A stretch of DNA of 64,000 bases from Nitrosotalea devaniterrae. Lineage in GTDB: Archaea > Thermoproteota > Nitrososphaeria > Nitrososphaerales > Nitrosopumilaceae. Where the stretch lies: contig LN890280.1 of assembly GCA_900065925.1 (NCBI GenBank), positions 62,001 through 126,000 on the forward strand, written 5' to 3'. This document shows, in pieces, positions 32,705-41,099 of the stretch. Positions within the stretch are counted from its first letter, which is position 1. Each line of letters starts with the position of its first letter. The notes beneath the pieces are model-generated. The model ran no database searches. It was not told the DNA's origin and saw only the letters and a list, made by a program, of their open reading frames with translations. Made by a program: the position numbers and the translations under genes.

Positions 32705-35503
32705 TTGATTCAAGATGCCAAACTGTTTTCTGTAAGAAAATTTGATTTTCATTTGAGACATCTTCTAGTAATTGGAATCCTTATAGTTTCATTTTCAATT
32801 TCTGCCATGGTTCGATCCCAAGCCGCTGACTATGGATTTCAACTAAATGAGTTTGACCCGTTTTTTAATTTTAGGGCAACACAGTATCTACTAGATCATG
32901 GACTAAACGCATATGTTCATTGGCATGATGATATGAGTTGGTATCCCACTGGAAGAGATGTTTTTGCCACAGCTCAAGTACCGTTGCATGTCACTGATGC
33001 AGTTTTATACAAAATATTTGGTGGCGGAATGAGTCTTTATGATTTTACTATCATATTTCCAGTAGTTTTCGGTTCCATGACTGCCATAGTCATATTTGCA
33101 TTGGTGCGTGTCTTGGGGGGTACTAGTGCAGGACTCTTTGCTTCACTTTTCTTTGCGTTATCGCCTCCAATCATAGTAAGAGGAACAATTGGATGGTTCA
33201 AGTCGGAACCTTTAGGTTTGTTTTATGGATTATTGGGAGTCTATCTGTTTCTAAGTGGACTTAAATCAGAAAATAAAAAAATTGCTATAGCCAAGTTAAT
33301 TGGCGGTGGATTTTTCCTTGCTACAGGTTTTGCATCTTGGGGTGGAATAGAATTCTTCTTACTTCCTCTTGGCATGTTCTTTGTTGCTTTGCCTTTCATA
33401 CGAAAAGATCACAAGTTCTTACTCTGGGCAGTTCCATTGTTTGTAGCTGTAACCATGATAGTTGCTGGAGGATTATTTGCAAGACCTGGTCCAGCCTTTG
33501 TGTTTGGAGTAAGAGGATTTGCATTGATTGGCCCTGCCATATTGCTTGTAGTGATAGTTTTCATTCAAAAATATAGCAAGGAACAACACCGTTTGCGTAA
33601 CAGCCTGCTGGTCTTGGCTGCTCTGATAATAATAGGTGGATTAGTTCTGTCTTCTGGTGCTTTCCATTCAGTAAGTTTCCGTTATCTTAATGCTGTAAAT
33701 CCATTCCTAACTTCTGAGGATCCTCTGGTTGACTCAGTTGCAGAACATGCTACTCCAACACTTGCACAAAACTTTAGTTATTTCTCGATATTGATGCTAT
33801 TTGCAGGACTTGGAATTTGGCTTGCATTTAGAAAAAAGAATGGCGATTCAAATGCATCAAGATTTTCTCTTAGAAATGAGATGCTTGTGTTTGCTCTGAT
33901 AATAGGCATAGTCGGTGCATATGCTGGATCAACTTTCTCTAGATTGGAATTGTTGACTGCAACTTCTGTAATCATACTTTCATCTATTGGTCTTGCTATA
34001 CTTACTGCAGATGTTTTCAAACGCCAAAACAATCAGGTCAAATTCATAGAATCATCAAAAAAAGGATCAAGTTCAAAGAAGGAAATTCCTACAAAGAAAA
34101 CTAATGAATTACTTGGAAGGATTCCAAAGATAGCATTTGTTGCAGTAGTTGTTGCATTATTACTGGTTCCAACTCTATATCCCGTAGATGCTAACTGGAT
34201 TTCCATAACAAAATCTCCACCAACAATTCTTAACGGAGGATCAAATTTTGCCATCTCTACTAGTGACTGGCCCGATGCACTAAACTGGATTAAAACTAAT
34301 ACTCCAAAAGACTCTGTAGTTGCCTCTTGGTGGGATTATGGCTATTGGGTACAGACTCTGGGAGAAAGAAAGACACTTGCTGACAACGCTACAATCGATA
34401 CAGCTGTCATAGCAAACATTGCGCGAATGCTCATGGCTTCTCCTGATGAGGCATGGAAGATGTTAAACAAGGCGGGTGCAAACTATGTTCTAGTTTATGT
34501 TGTAGGCCAAAAGTTTGTCTCAAACGGTCAAGACCTTTACATACTTGGAGGAGGAGGAGATGAAAGCAAAAAACAATGGTTTATAAAAATAGGGGGCCTT
34601 GATTCAACCAAATTCCTTCAAGATGATTCCTTTACACCAACTGACTATTTCTGGAAAAACACTCTGCTTGGGCAAATGTTTCCATTTACCCCCCTAACGT
34701 ACTTTGATCCAAATACCCATAATGAATCACCTACTTATGCTACAGGATATACTGCAATTTACTCTAAAACCATCAAGTATGATGCAAACAGCAATGGACC
34801 TCTACGTCTAGTGTATTCGTCTCCAAGCTTGGACAGAAAAGACTCGGGTGTGTTTTCAGGAGTATTAATCTATCAAGTAAATCCAGATTACAAATCCTCG
34901 ACAACATCAACAACCGCTCCTTCTAATACCTCACAGGGAAATAGTTCAAGTACAACTATCCTAAAACCTACAACAACCACAACACCTAGTGGCGGAAACA
35001 TTGCGGTGATAAGTACAAAGTTTGGAGATATCAAATTTAGATTGTTTGATGATGTAGCACCAAAAACAACAGCTAACTTTATCAAACTTGCCAATTCTGG
35101 TTTCTATGACAAGACTATATTCCATAGAATAATGCCAGGGTTTGTGATACAGGGTGGTGACCCCAATACGATAAAAGGTGACAGAAGTACATGGGGTCTT
35201 GGGGATGCAGGATATACAATTCCACCAGAATTTAGCTCTACTTTGAATTTCACAAAGTACATGGTCGGTATGGCCCGCGGTAATGACGTTAACAGTGGAA
35301 GCTCTCAATTCTTCATCACAACTGGTGATGCACCTTGGTTGAATGATCAGTACACTCTGTTTGGCGAAGTTGTATCTGGTCAAGATGTTGTAGATAAAAT
35401 TGCATCACTGAAAACTGATCCAACTACTAACCAACCGGTAGATGCTGAGACTGCACGTGTATCTACAATTACCATAGAATCATCTAACAGTACTGCAAAA
35501 TAA
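32705..35503 (+). CDS. aglB: Oligosaccharyltransferase STT3/AglB fused to a C-terminal cyclophilin domain
   Basis: 932 residues, TTG start. Residues 25-480 are polytopic (about thirteen helices). The first exterior loop has the metal-binding EFDPFFNFRATQYL, and the catalytic C-terminal region has WWDYGYW at 542-548. This is the enzyme that transfers lipid-linked glycans to Asn of N-x-S/T sequons. After a Thr/Ser-rich linker (about 728-762) comes a complete peptidyl-prolyl isomerase of the cyclophilin family: FHRIMPGFVIQGGDP, MVGMARG, SSQFFITTGDAPWLNDQYTLFGEV. The isomerase would face outside the cell with the STT3 catalytic domain. Many sequon-rich surface proteins in this window are plausible substrates. 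The fusion is within one uninterrupted frame. Confidence 0.93.
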   Translation: MIQDAKLFSVRKFDFHLRHLLVIGILIVSFSISAMVRSQAADYGFQLNEFDPFFNFRATQYLLDHGLNAYVHWHDDMSWYPTGRDVFATAQVPLHVTDAVLYKIFGGGMSLYDFTIIFPVVFGSMTAIVIFALVRVLGGTSAGLFASLFFALSPPIIVRGTIGWFKSEPLGLFYGLLGVYLFLSGLKSENKKIAIAKLIGGGFFLATGFASWGGIEFFLLPLGMFFVALPFIRKDHKFLLWAVPLFVAVTMIVAGGLFARPGPAFVFGVRGFALIGPAILLVVIVFIQKYSKEQHRLRNSLLVLAALIIIGGLVLSSGAFHSVSFRYLNAVNPFLTSEDPLVDSVAEHATPTLAQNFSYFSILMLFAGLGIWLAFRKKNGDSNASRFSLRNEMLVFALIIGIVGAYAGSTFSRLELLTATSVIILSSIGLAILTADVFKRQNNQVKFIESSKKGSSSKKEIPTKKTNELLGRIPKIAFVAVVVALLLVPTLYPVDANWISITKSPPTILNGGSNFAISTSDWPDALNWIKTNTPKDSVVASWWDYGYWVQTLGERKTLADNATIDTAVIANIARMLMASPDEAWKMLNKAGANYVLVYVVGQKFVSNGQDLYILGGGGDESKKQWFIKIGGLDSTKFLQDDSFTPTDYFWKNTLLGQMFPFTPLTYFDPNTHNESPTYATGYTAIYSKTIKYDANSNGPLRLVYSSPSLDRKDSGVFSGVLIYQVNPDYKSSTTSTTAPSNTSQGNSSSTTILKPTTTTTPSGGNIAVISTKFGDIKFRLFDDVAPKTTANFIKLANSGFYDKTIFHRIMPGFVIQGGDPNTIKGDRSTWGLGDAGYTIPPEFSSTLNFTKYMVGMARGNDVNSGSSQFFITTGDAPWLNDQYTLFGEVVSGQDVVDKIASLKTDPTTNQPVDAETARVSTITIESSNSTAK

Positions 35504-35512
35504 AATCTATAA

Positions 35513-35668
35513 TTACTTGTATCTATCTGAAATGCGATATCTTGCATACTTGTCATCTGGAGAATATTTCCCTGGATGTACAGTGGCAGTCTGATGTCCG
35601 CATTTTGGGCACTCGTCTTTTAGGGTATATCTTTTACACTCTGTACATTTTCTCATCTGAAAGTGCAT
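35513..35668 (-). CDS. nop10: H/ACA ribonucleoprotein protein Nop10
   Basis: The ATG at 35668, one base after the aIF2-alpha stop, gives 51 residues: MHFQMRKCTECKRYTLKDECPKCGHQ, with two CxxC pairs forming the Nop10 zinc ribbon, then HPGKYSPDDKYARYR, the conserved C-terminal helix that touches the pseudouridine synthase Cbf5. Nop10 is part of the H/ACA RNP for guided pseudouridylation of rRNA. The longer frame upstream is excluded because it lies inside aIF2-alpha. The aIF2-alpha/Nop10 pair is a common archaeal arrangement. It converges on the STT3 gene with 9 bases between. Confidence 0.92.
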   Translation of the reverse strand: MHFQMRKCTECKRYTLKDECPKCGHQTATVHPGKYSPDDKYARYRISDRYK

Positions 35669-35669
35669 G

Positions 35670-36467
35670 TTAACCTTCTCTTGTCTTCTTTGATTCTTCT
35701 CTTGTGAACTTGAAGGTACCACCCTTTTTTTCTATGGCATCCTGAACAGCAGAAAGAATCGGCTTGAGTTCCTTTTCAGCCTCCTTGAAATTTGGAGCAG
35801 TAAGGGTAATGCGGTATTTGGGAGCACCAATGTATGTAACAGAGATCTCCTTCTTGTTTGCAGTTGAATCAATTAATGCAGACTTGATTATCTCAATTCC
35901 ATTTGATTTGTTGCAGGTAATCTCAAAAATACCGCGTATCTCAACGTGAGGAACCTGAATCTTGGAACCCAGTTCTGCAATTACAGTTAATGCCTTTGGA
36001 GGAATACTGAGATTATCTAAAATGGATATACCCTTGGCAGAAACTTCAGAAAATGCATCATAGACTGAGCCAAATTTTTCCACTAGGACATTTTCTAGTT
36101 TTCCCATTTCGGACTCGGTCAAACTGATGCGAGACTTTAGATTCTCAATTAGTGCTTCTTCTTTTTCACCGCGTTTTATCTCTAAAAGCTTCTTCTTTTT
36201 TTGATCAGATGATACCTGTTTTAATGACAAATCTATTTCGGATCTTCGTGGGTCTACACGTTTTACAAGTAAGACTTTTTTTTCTCCTACCTTGAGAAAT
36301 TTTGCTACGTTTCTTATCCAGCCGGTAGCAATTTCTGATACATGCAAGAACCCCTGAATCTTGTTGAACTCATCAAGTGAGACATATGCTCCTTGATCCA
36401 CTATCCTTGTTACTGTAGCAATCACAATCTCTCCCACCTCTGGAAAATCTTGTACAGTAGTCGTCAT
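35670..36467 (-). CDS. eif2a: Translation initiation factor aIF2 subunit alpha
   Basis: 265 residues from ATG at 36467 (TTG three codons upstream is also open). N-terminal S1 domain: GEIVIATVTRIVDQGAYVSLDEF, GFLHVSEIATGWIRNV, KKVLLVKRVDPRRSEIDLSLK. A helical middle and a C-terminal alpha-beta domain follow (EIRGIFEITC, VTYIGAPKYRITLTAPNFKEAE). It forms aIF2 with beta and gamma; gamma is encoded 4 kb away. First gene of the aIF2-alpha-nop10 operon. Confidence 0.96.
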   Translation of the reverse strand: MTTTVQDFPEVGEIVIATVTRIVDQGAYVSLDEFNKIQGFLHVSEIATGWIRNVAKFLKVGEKKVLLVKRVDPRRSEIDLSLKQVSSDQKKKKLLEIKRGEKEEALIENLKSRISLTESEMGKLENVLVEKFGSVYDAFSEVSAKGISILDNLSIPPKALTVIAELGSKIQVPHVEIRGIFEITCNKSNGIEIIKSALIDSTANKKEISVTYIGAPKYRITLTAPNFKEAEKELKPILSAVQDAIEKKGGTFKFTREESKKTREG

Positions 36468-36505
36468 GGCTTTCAAATTTATTGTACATAATTTAATGTT
36501 GTTGC

Positions 36506-37036
36506 CTAAAAGTCGATTCCTTTTTTTGCTTTTATTCCGGATTTGAATGGATGTTTTATTTCTCTCATTTCTGTAACTAGGTCTGCTTTTTCTATTACTT
36601 CGTCCTTGGCATGATTTCCTGTTAGGACCAAGTTGACATCATCTGGTTTGTTTGCAATAATTTCCAAGACATCTTTTAGATTTATCAGGCCAAGATTTAC
36701 TGCATAATTTATCTCATCAAGTATCACAATGTTGTATATCTTTGAATTGATTTTTTCCTCTGCAACTTTTAGTGCCTCCTCTGCAACTTTTTTATGATCT
36801 TCAATGGGACTTTTGTCATCTAATATTCCAACAAAACCCTTGCCAATTGCCGTGAGTTCAAACTCTGGCTCTAGTCTCTTTGATGATGTCATCTCACCAT
36901 AATGCCATGAGCCCTTGATGAATTGTATCATGCAAACTTTATGATCATAGCCAATTGCACGAAGCGCCATTCCAAGAGCTGCTGTTGTCTTTCCCTTTCC
37001 CTTTCCTGTGTATACTATTACTAGTCCCTTTGTCAT
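36506..37036 (-). CDS. cobO: Cob(I)alamin adenosyltransferase, CobO/BtuR type
   Basis: 176 residues, ATG start. The N-terminal P-loop YTGKGKGKTTAALGMALRA binds ATP; KVCMIQFIKGSWHYGE and the acidic IVILDEINYAVNLG block are typical of BtuR/CobO. It transfers the 5'-deoxyadenosyl group of ATP to the cobalt of reduced corrinoids. Separated from the divergent flavoprotein gene by a 107-base promoter region, so both likely respond to the same local control. It opens the main cobalamin locus of the window. Confidence 0.95.
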   Translation of the reverse strand: MTKGLVIVYTGKGKGKTTAALGMALRAIGYDHKVCMIQFIKGSWHYGEMTSSKRLEPEFELTAIGKGFVGILDDKSPIEDHKKVAEEALKVAEEKINSKIYNIVILDEINYAVNLGLINLKDVLEIIANKPDDVNLVLTGNHAKDEVIEKADLVTEMREIKHPFKSGIKAKKGIDF

Positions 37037-37104
37037 TGGGAATATTTTTTTGTGCGCTAGGTAAAAAGATTGGGTTCAAAAACAAGGGCTTGGCAAAACC
37101 ACAG

Positions 37105-37114
37105 CTTATAATAT
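37105..37114 (+). promoter_or_regulatory. Putative TATA box for the flavoprotein-cbiA operon
   Basis: CTTATAATAT lies 30-39 bases upstream of the ATG at 37144, in the only gap between divergent cobO and the flavoprotein gene. Assigned by motif and spacing. I see no obvious cobalamin riboswitch fold in the 107-base gap, which would be short for one. Confidence 0.45.
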
Positions 37115-37143
37115 TGAACAAGGAAAATTTGAGTAATAATATT

Positions 37144-38367
37144 ATGGCTAAAAATTATGATTATGATGTAGTCGTTGTGGGGGGAGGTCCAGCAGGTCTG
37201 TCAGCGGCATGGGGTGCTGCAAAAAAAGGCCTCAGTGTTGCAGTGCTTGAAAGGGATGAAGCAATAGGACAAAATGTTAGGACAAGCGGTGTAACATGGA
37301 TAAAGGAGGCAAAATCATTTGGAATACCGTCAGAGTACTATAACGAAATAAGCAACTATGCATTTTACTCTCCAAATAATTATGTAATAAAAAAAAGTGA
37401 TACGGCACAAGCTGCCATCTTGGATGTGCGAAAGACATACCAGTTTCTTGCGTATCAGGCCGCAAGTGTGGGAGCAGACATTTTTTTAAGAACTAGTGCA
37501 ACTGATGCGATAAAAAATGACAAGGGAAAACTAGGCGGGGTAAAGGCAACATCTCTTAAAGAAGAACTGGTTTTTAATTCAAAACTTGTCATTGACGCAA
37601 GCGGTTTCTATTCTATTGTTGGAAGATCTCTTGGAATTGTTATGCCGTGGAAAAGATTTGGAGCAGGTGCAGAGTATGAGGCCTATGTGGATAAAGTCAG
37701 CCCTGATACGTGGTATCTTATGGTGGGCTCGCAGTACTCTCCTGCGGGATATGCATGGATTTTTCCTTTAGGAAAAAATAAGGTTCGCATAGGAGTGGGA
37801 GTTGGAAAACCCAATTCGCAGGCAGATGCAAGCAAACTCTTGATTGAGTTGCTTGAAAAAAGACCAAAACCACTAGATGATCTTGGCAGAATTGTTCCAA
37901 TTGAGTTTCATTACGGTCTGATTCCAAATGAAGGACTCAGGCAGTCAACCATTGATGACAATCTCATAATGGTGGGAGATTCTGCAGGACAGGCAAACCC
38001 CTTGGTTCTGGAGGGAATAAGATATGCAATTGAATTTGGCAGAGCAGCGGGAAAAATTGGTGGCGAGTCTGTACTCCAAGGAGATACATCCAAAGAATCT
38101 CTGAAATCATACGAGCAAACCATGAAAAAAGCAATAGGATCAAAGATAGCAGCTGCAGTAAAGGTGCAGTATAGGTGGTTGGATCTAAGTGATCAGGAAT
38201 GGGACAAGGAACTTGAAATAATAGACGAACTCTCTGCTGAAGAATTTCTTGATTTTATCAAAGCAGATTTTGGCATGACAAGCATGTTAAAACTTGCAGC
38301 ACATCATCCAAAACTTGCACTTCGACAACTTTTTCAAATTATAAAAAATACTGACAAAGAGACATGA
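37144..38367 (+). CDS. Geranylgeranyl-reductase-family FAD flavoprotein within the cobalamin locus
   Basis: 407 residues from ATG 37144; a longer frame from 36955 overlaps divergent cobO and has no family features, so it is rejected. N-terminal dinucleotide fold VVVVGGGPAGLSAAWGAAK with acidic strand end VLERDE, then DASGFYSIVGR and the FAD-binding GDSAGQANPLVLEGIRYAIE typical of the geranylgeranyl reductase family. Known archaeal members saturate isoprenoid chains of lipids. Here, however, the stop overlaps the cbiA start by four bases (ATGA), making it translationally coupled to cobyrinate a,c-diamide synthase. A role in corrinoid reduction is therefore possible; lipid reduction cannot be excluded. 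Confidence 0.85.
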   Translation: MAKNYDYDVVVVGGGPAGLSAAWGAAKKGLSVAVLERDEAIGQNVRTSGVTWIKEAKSFGIPSEYYNEISNYAFYSPNNYVIKKSDTAQAAILDVRKTYQFLAYQAASVGADIFLRTSATDAIKNDKGKLGGVKATSLKEELVFNSKLVIDASGFYSIVGRSLGIVMPWKRFGAGAEYEAYVDKVSPDTWYLMVGSQYSPAGYAWIFPLGKNKVRIGVGVGKPNSQADASKLLIELLEKRPKPLDDLGRIVPIEFHYGLIPNEGLRQSTIDDNLIMVGDSAGQANPLVLEGIRYAIEFGRAAGKIGGESVLQGDTSKESLKSYEQTMKKAIGSKIAAAVKVQYRWLDLSDQEWDKELEIIDELSAEEFLDFIKADFGMTSMLKLAAHHPKLALRQLFQIIKNTDKET

Positions 38368-39719
38368 AGATTCCAAGAATTGTTCTTGCTGGTGCTACAA
38401 GTGGAGTAGGCAAGACATCTATAACATCTGCAATAATCCATGGTCTAAAGGAAAAGGGGTACTCTGTCCAGCCGTTCAAAGTAGGGCCTGATTTTATAGA
38501 TCCGAGTTACCTCAGCGCTGTCTCAGGAAGCATTGCACGCAACCTTGATGTTTGGATGATGGGGAAAAATAGAGTACTAAAGAATTTTGTCCAAAATTCA
38601 CGCCAAGACATTTCTGTAATTGAGGGTGTAATGGGGTATTATGATGGGTTTAGTGGAAGATCAAGTTTTGCAAGTACCTATGATGTTGCAAACATAACAA
38701 AATCTGGTGTAATCCTTGTCTTGGATGCAAGCAAGGCAGCTCGCTCTATTGCTGCAACTGCACTTGGATTCAAAAATTTTGAGAAAAACTCTAGGATTTG
38801 CGGCATTATACTAAATAAGATCGGGAGCAAAAAGCATGAAACCCTATGCAGAGATGCGCTAAAAAAAGTGGGACTTCCAATATTTGGGGTCATCCCAAGG
38901 AATAATGATCTTAATCTTGAATCAAGACACCTTGGCTTGATACCTATACGAGAACAGCAATCACTTGATGAAAAAATCAAGTCTATTGCAAGATCACTCT
39001 CAGGTTTTATCGAAATTGAAAAAATAATCAAACTTGCCAATAATACCTCTGATCTGCCGCAAGTTCCTGACACAAAAGACAGGAAGATAAAAACCAGAAT
39101 AGCGGTAGCCATGGATGAGTCCTTTAATTTCTATTATCAGGACAACCTCGACTCGCTAAGAAGGCTTGGTGCAGAAATTGTATTTTTCAGTCCAGTCTCA
39201 GATAAGAAAATACCACCATGTGATGGAATCTACATTGGCGGTGGATTCCCAGAAGTCAAGGCAAGTCTTCTCCAGAAAAATGACGCCATGAAAAAACTTG
39301 TAAAAAAATATGCCCAAGATGGTCTGCCAATTTATGCCGAATGTGGAGGGCTGATGTATCTGACAAAATCCATAAGTTACAAGTCTGGAAAATTCAAGAT
39401 GGTAGGTCTTTTTGATGCTGTCACTGTGATGGAAAAGAAACTAAAACTAAATTATACAAGTGCAAAGATTAGGTCGAACTCTCCTTTTTCCTTGCAATTA
39501 AAAACTATCAAGGGCCATGAGTTTCATTATTCTGAACTGGATTTGTTGTCAAAAGATTCAAGATTTGCATATGACATGTCAATTGGTATTGGTATCAAAG
39601 ATAAAAAAGATGGCCTGACCATACACAATACACTTGCATCATACATGCATGTTCACTTTGATAGCTCACCTATTGCTGACAACTTTGTAAAATCATGTAT
39701 TTCTTATTCAAGAAAATAA
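38364..39719 (+). CDS. cbiA: Cobyrinate a,c-diamide synthase
   Basis: 451 residues, ATG in an ATGA overlap with the upstream flavoprotein. N-terminal ATP-binding GATSGVGKTSITSAII (about residues 9-24) and PFKVGPDFIDPSYL; C-terminal class I glutamine-amidotransferase-like domain with the nucleophile in IYAECGGLMYL (about 323-333) and His in a MHVHFDSS block near the end. The enzyme amidates side chains a and c of cobyrinate using glutamine and ATP. Meets cbiC on the other strand with a single base between the stops. Confidence 0.95.
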   Translation: MKIPRIVLAGATSGVGKTSITSAIIHGLKEKGYSVQPFKVGPDFIDPSYLSAVSGSIARNLDVWMMGKNRVLKNFVQNSRQDISVIEGVMGYYDGFSGRSSFASTYDVANITKSGVILVLDASKAARSIAATALGFKNFEKNSRICGIILNKIGSKKHETLCRDALKKVGLPIFGVIPRNNDLNLESRHLGLIPIREQQSLDEKIKSIARSLSGFIEIEKIIKLANNTSDLPQVPDTKDRKIKTRIAVAMDESFNFYYQDNLDSLRRLGAEIVFFSPVSDKKIPPCDGIYIGGGFPEVKASLLQKNDAMKKLVKKYAQDGLPIYAECGGLMYLTKSISYKSGKFKMVGLFDAVTVMEKKLKLNYTSAKIRSNSPFSLQLKTIKGHEFHYSELDLLSKDSRFAYDMSIGIGIKDKKDGLTIHNTLASYMHVHFDSSPIADNFVKSCISYSRK

Positions 39720-39720
39720 T

Positions 39721-40356
39721 CTAGGGTTTTTTTGCTACAAGAATTTTGTAAAGTGCATTAACAATAGCAGAAGCACATGGACTGCCTCCTTTTCTTCCAA
39801 TGTTTGTAATGTATGGTACACTTGTGGCACGAAGCTCATCCTTTGACTCTACTGCGCAGACAAATCCAACTGGAATTCCAATCACAAGTGCAGGAGAGGT
39901 TATACCTTCTTTTATCATCTGTATCACCTCAATGAGTGCAGTAGGTGCATTGCCTATGGCTACTATTCCATTATCCATCTGTTTTGCCGCAAGTCTCATT
40001 GAAGTCTGGGCACGTGTCTTGTTGAGTTTTTTTGCTTCCTCTATTACTTGAGGATCTGATATGTCGCATATCACTTGGTTTCCAAATTTTTTCATGTTAT
40101 CCTTGTTAAAACCCCCTATGACACCATTGACATCAACTATGATGTTGCATCCTTTTTGTAATGCATCTATAGCACTCTGAATTGCGTCCTTGTGAAACAC
40201 TACCTTGTTTTCTCTTGCAAAGTCAAAATCTGCAGTGGAATGGATTATTCTTTTTACTATTGTCCACTCGTCAGGTGAATATGGGTGGGAGCCTATTTCA
40301 CTGTCTATTATCTCCATGCTCTTGTCCTCTATCGACTGGCCCTTTTGGGTAATCAT
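39721..40356 (-). CDS. cbiC: Cobalt-precorrin-8X methylmutase
   Basis: 211 residues, ATG start. IIHSTADFDFARENKVVFHKDAI holds the catalytic His of the CbiC/CobH family, followed by DVNGVIGGFNK and the conserved GNAPTALIEVIQM and GIPVGFVCAVESKDEL blocks. The enzyme shifts the methyl group from C11 to C12 to give cobyrinate. Last gene of the minus-strand operon cbiD-cbiG-cbiX-cbiC, overlapping the cbiX stop by four bases. Confidence 0.96.
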   Translation of the reverse strand: MITQKGQSIEDKSMEIIDSEIGSHPYSPDEWTIVKRIIHSTADFDFARENKVVFHKDAIQSAIDALQKGCNIIVDVNGVIGGFNKDNMKKFGNQVICDISDPQVIEEAKKLNKTRAQTSMRLAAKQMDNGIVAIGNAPTALIEVIQMIKEGITSPALVIGIPVGFVCAVESKDELRATSVPYITNIGRKGGSPCASAIVNALYKILVAKKP

Positions 40357-41099
40357 GTCTCTACTTCCTGAGCTCTCTCAATGATAAGGTCTATCATCTT
40401 CTGATCAGTTCCTATGTGCTGTGTAATCAAAACTTTTTTCAATTTGTGTTTCTCTAATGCTGGCCTAAGATCTGCATTGATATCTGTTTTTACATGTGCA
40501 CCCTCGTGTAAAAAGTAAAAGACAACCACCAAAACCTCTGGATCTCTTTTCTTGCAGGCCTCTATTCCTTGTTCTATGTTTGGCTCTTCGATCTCAAGAA
40601 AACAATAATCTACATTTCTATACAAATGGCCAAGCTCATCTGTTACATATTTTATTGACATTTTTGCATTAGGATCTTTGCTTCCATGTCCAATTACCAA
40701 GACATCTATCTTGTCATTTGTCAATGAAACTCCGCCTTTATCCAGTGCTGACTTGATCCTGCTTTCAACTAGTCTCACAAGGGTCATGTGCATTGACATG
40801 GGTTTTGTTACAAGAAACTTGACATTTGTTGTTGCTTGGTATTTCATGACCTCTGTAACTGCAGCCTTTACTTTTTTCCCTGGATACAAAAAGTATGGAA
40901 CTATGGTAAGAGAATCAATGTTGCTTTTTAGGCACTTTTGAATTCCATCATCAATGTATGGTAGTGTCACTTCTAGAAAACAATACTCTGCAAAATCATA
41001 ACTACCCTTAGTTTTTACTGCCTTGCAAATAATTTCAAGCTCTTCAGCAGCCTCTCTTTCCTTACTTCCTCTGTCTATTAGCAACAGTCCACGCTTCAA
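40353..41099 (-). CDS. cbiX: Sirohydrochlorin cobaltochelatase, two-domain CbiX with degenerate N-terminal half
   Basis: 248 residues made of two CbiX-like halves, unlike the 120-145-residue single-domain archaeal CbiXS. The second half keeps the metal-site motifs VLVIGHGSKDPNAK (about 133-146) and VVVFYFLHEGAHVKTDI (about 202-218). In the first half the equivalent positions read LLLIDRGSKERE (His to Arg) and VPYFLYPGKKVK (both His lost), so only the C-terminal half seems able to bind cobalt. It inserts Co(II) into sirohydrochlorin at the start of the early-cobalt pathway. No C-terminal Fe-S Cys motif is present. Both ends overlap neighbours by four bases. Confidence 0.9.
   Translation of the reverse strand: MKRGLLLIDRGSKEREAAEELEIICKAVKTKGSYDFAEYCFLEVTLPYIDDGIQKCLKSNIDSLTIVPYFLYPGKKVKAAVTEVMKYQATTNVKFLVTKPMSMHMTLVRLVESRIKSALDKGGVSLTNDKIDVLVIGHGSKDPNAKMSIKYVTDELGHLYRNVDYCFLEIEEPNIEQGIEACKKRDPEVLVVVFYFLHEGAHVKTDINADLRPALEKHKLKKVLITQHIGTDQKMIDLIIERAQEVET

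Noticed and set aside
36955-37143. 63-codon N-terminal extension of the flavoprotein
   Set aside because: It overlaps the start of divergent cobO and precedes the dinucleotide-binding motif by an implausible low-complexity segment; a TATA-like element lies inside it.
37037-37143. Cobalamin riboswitch between cobO and the flavoprotein gene
   Set aside because: The gap is only 107 bases, shared by two divergent promoters, and no B12-box-like conserved sequence is visible.
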